Below are positions 63,503 through 64,000 of a stretch of DNA of 64,000 nucleotides, piece by piece (the stretch's first letter is position 1; the number at the start of each line of letters is the position of its first letter). Source of the stretch: Limnephilus marmoratus (Eukaryota; Arthropoda; Insecta; Trichoptera; Limnephilidae); contig OU862928.1 in assembly GCA_917880885.1 (NCBI GenBank), positions 6,529,721 to 6,593,720 of the forward strand, in the 5' to 3' direction. The position numbers were made by a program, and so were the translations under genes. Under the pieces are notes generated by a model. It ran no database searches, was not told the DNA's origin, and was given only the letters and a program-made list of their open reading frames with translations.

Positions 63503-64000
63503 TTAACCACTGTAGCGACTAAGGTCAAAATATGAACCACATTTTTTTTGGACCAAAGTTTACGATTTTATAATATTTTTTATAAATCCCACGAATATAT
63601 GATAATCGACAAAAGATAGGTGAGTACATTGACTATGCAGAACTATAATCAGTTTGTATGTCTCCATATTAAGAGGGCATTACCAGAGAAAACTGAAAAT
63701 ACGTCATTTTCAAAACAGATTTTAGACGTATTGACTCTTTTCCACAAAAAATTATAAATGGATTTCGAAAGATTGTTCTTTTATCTAGCATTCGTGTGTA
63801 ATAAATTTTGAGAAATTTTTTAAATTTTTAGTATAATAAGGTTATTCCATAGGTCGTTGGCAGATTTGTTCAATTTTCAAAAAAGTTTTTGTATTATACC
63901 ACACCCATTTCAAATAATAAAATCATGCAGTAAAATAAGTCAATACATTATCTAGCGAACGTATGTTTTAGAATTTTAATTTTAGTTTCAATAAAATCAT
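63503..64000 (+). mobile_element. TTAA MITE running off the window edge
   Basis: TTAA at 63503-63506 is followed by CCACTGTAGCG. Interior phrases are shared with 49638-49982, and 63660-64000 matches the inverse of 37520-37856. The right end is outside the window. Confidence 0.7.

Overview
The window looks like repeat-dense, AT-rich nuclear DNA of an arthropod, most likely an insect. The evidence is a (TTAGG)n array (the common insect telomere unit), an RTE-type 3' end ending in 'ttataatattagtaggat' that I associate with Lepidoptera, and many mariner, Tc1, hAT and piggyBac relics. There are no bacterial-style operons. I recognise no host gene. Every protein segment I could name belongs to a transposable element, and nearly all are truncated, frameshifted or interrupted. 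The order (Lepidoptera or other) is an inference.

Layout. 1-5 kb: LINE, RTE and Penelope-like fragments. 5.3-7.5 kb: a head-to-head pair of Penelope-like elements (PLE) with GIY-YIG endonuclease, each carrying a hammerhead-ribozyme motif at its 3' end. 8-12.4 kb: SINEs, a (TA)n tract and a near-identical duplication of an RTE-type 3' end. 13-14.5 kb: a mariner-type element split by a hAT element. 17.6-18.8 kb: a mariner transposase pseudogene split by a Foldback-like element whose arms are tandem repeats, whose centre holds (TTAGG)n and whose target duplication is 9 bp. 19.6-29 kb: LINE relics, a hairpin element, a hAT MITE, a 21-bp minisatellite and SINEs. 29-35.5 kb: an RTE pseudogene interrupted by a TTAA MITE, an internally deleted piggyBac inside a LINE, a 7-bp satellite of about 680 bp, and piggyBac remnants. 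36-46.6 kb: a second hairpin element, MITEs, SINEs and nested hAT-like elements. 46.9-48.6 kb: a decayed Tc1-like transposon. 48.7-64 kb: many SINE copies, Jockey-like LINE 3' ends, an internally deleted mariner, palindromic tRNA-derived SINE pairs, an RTE fragment and a TTAA MITE running off the right edge.

How parts relate. A SINE family present in more than ten copies ('SINE2') ends in the same stem-loop 3' tail as the Jockey-like LINE fragments, which suggests LINE-driven SINE retroposition. A second family ('SINE1') has a tRNA-like head, an unrelated body and a poly-A tail. A third ('SINE-B') occurs as near-perfect head-to-head palindromes. Two DNA transposons (piggyBac at 30.8 kb, mariner at 53.6 kb) have lost their catalytic core but keep both protein ends. 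Several insertions can be read back because removing the element and one target duplication restores the host element's reading frame. Family names such as SINE1, SINE2 and SINE-B are labels used only here.
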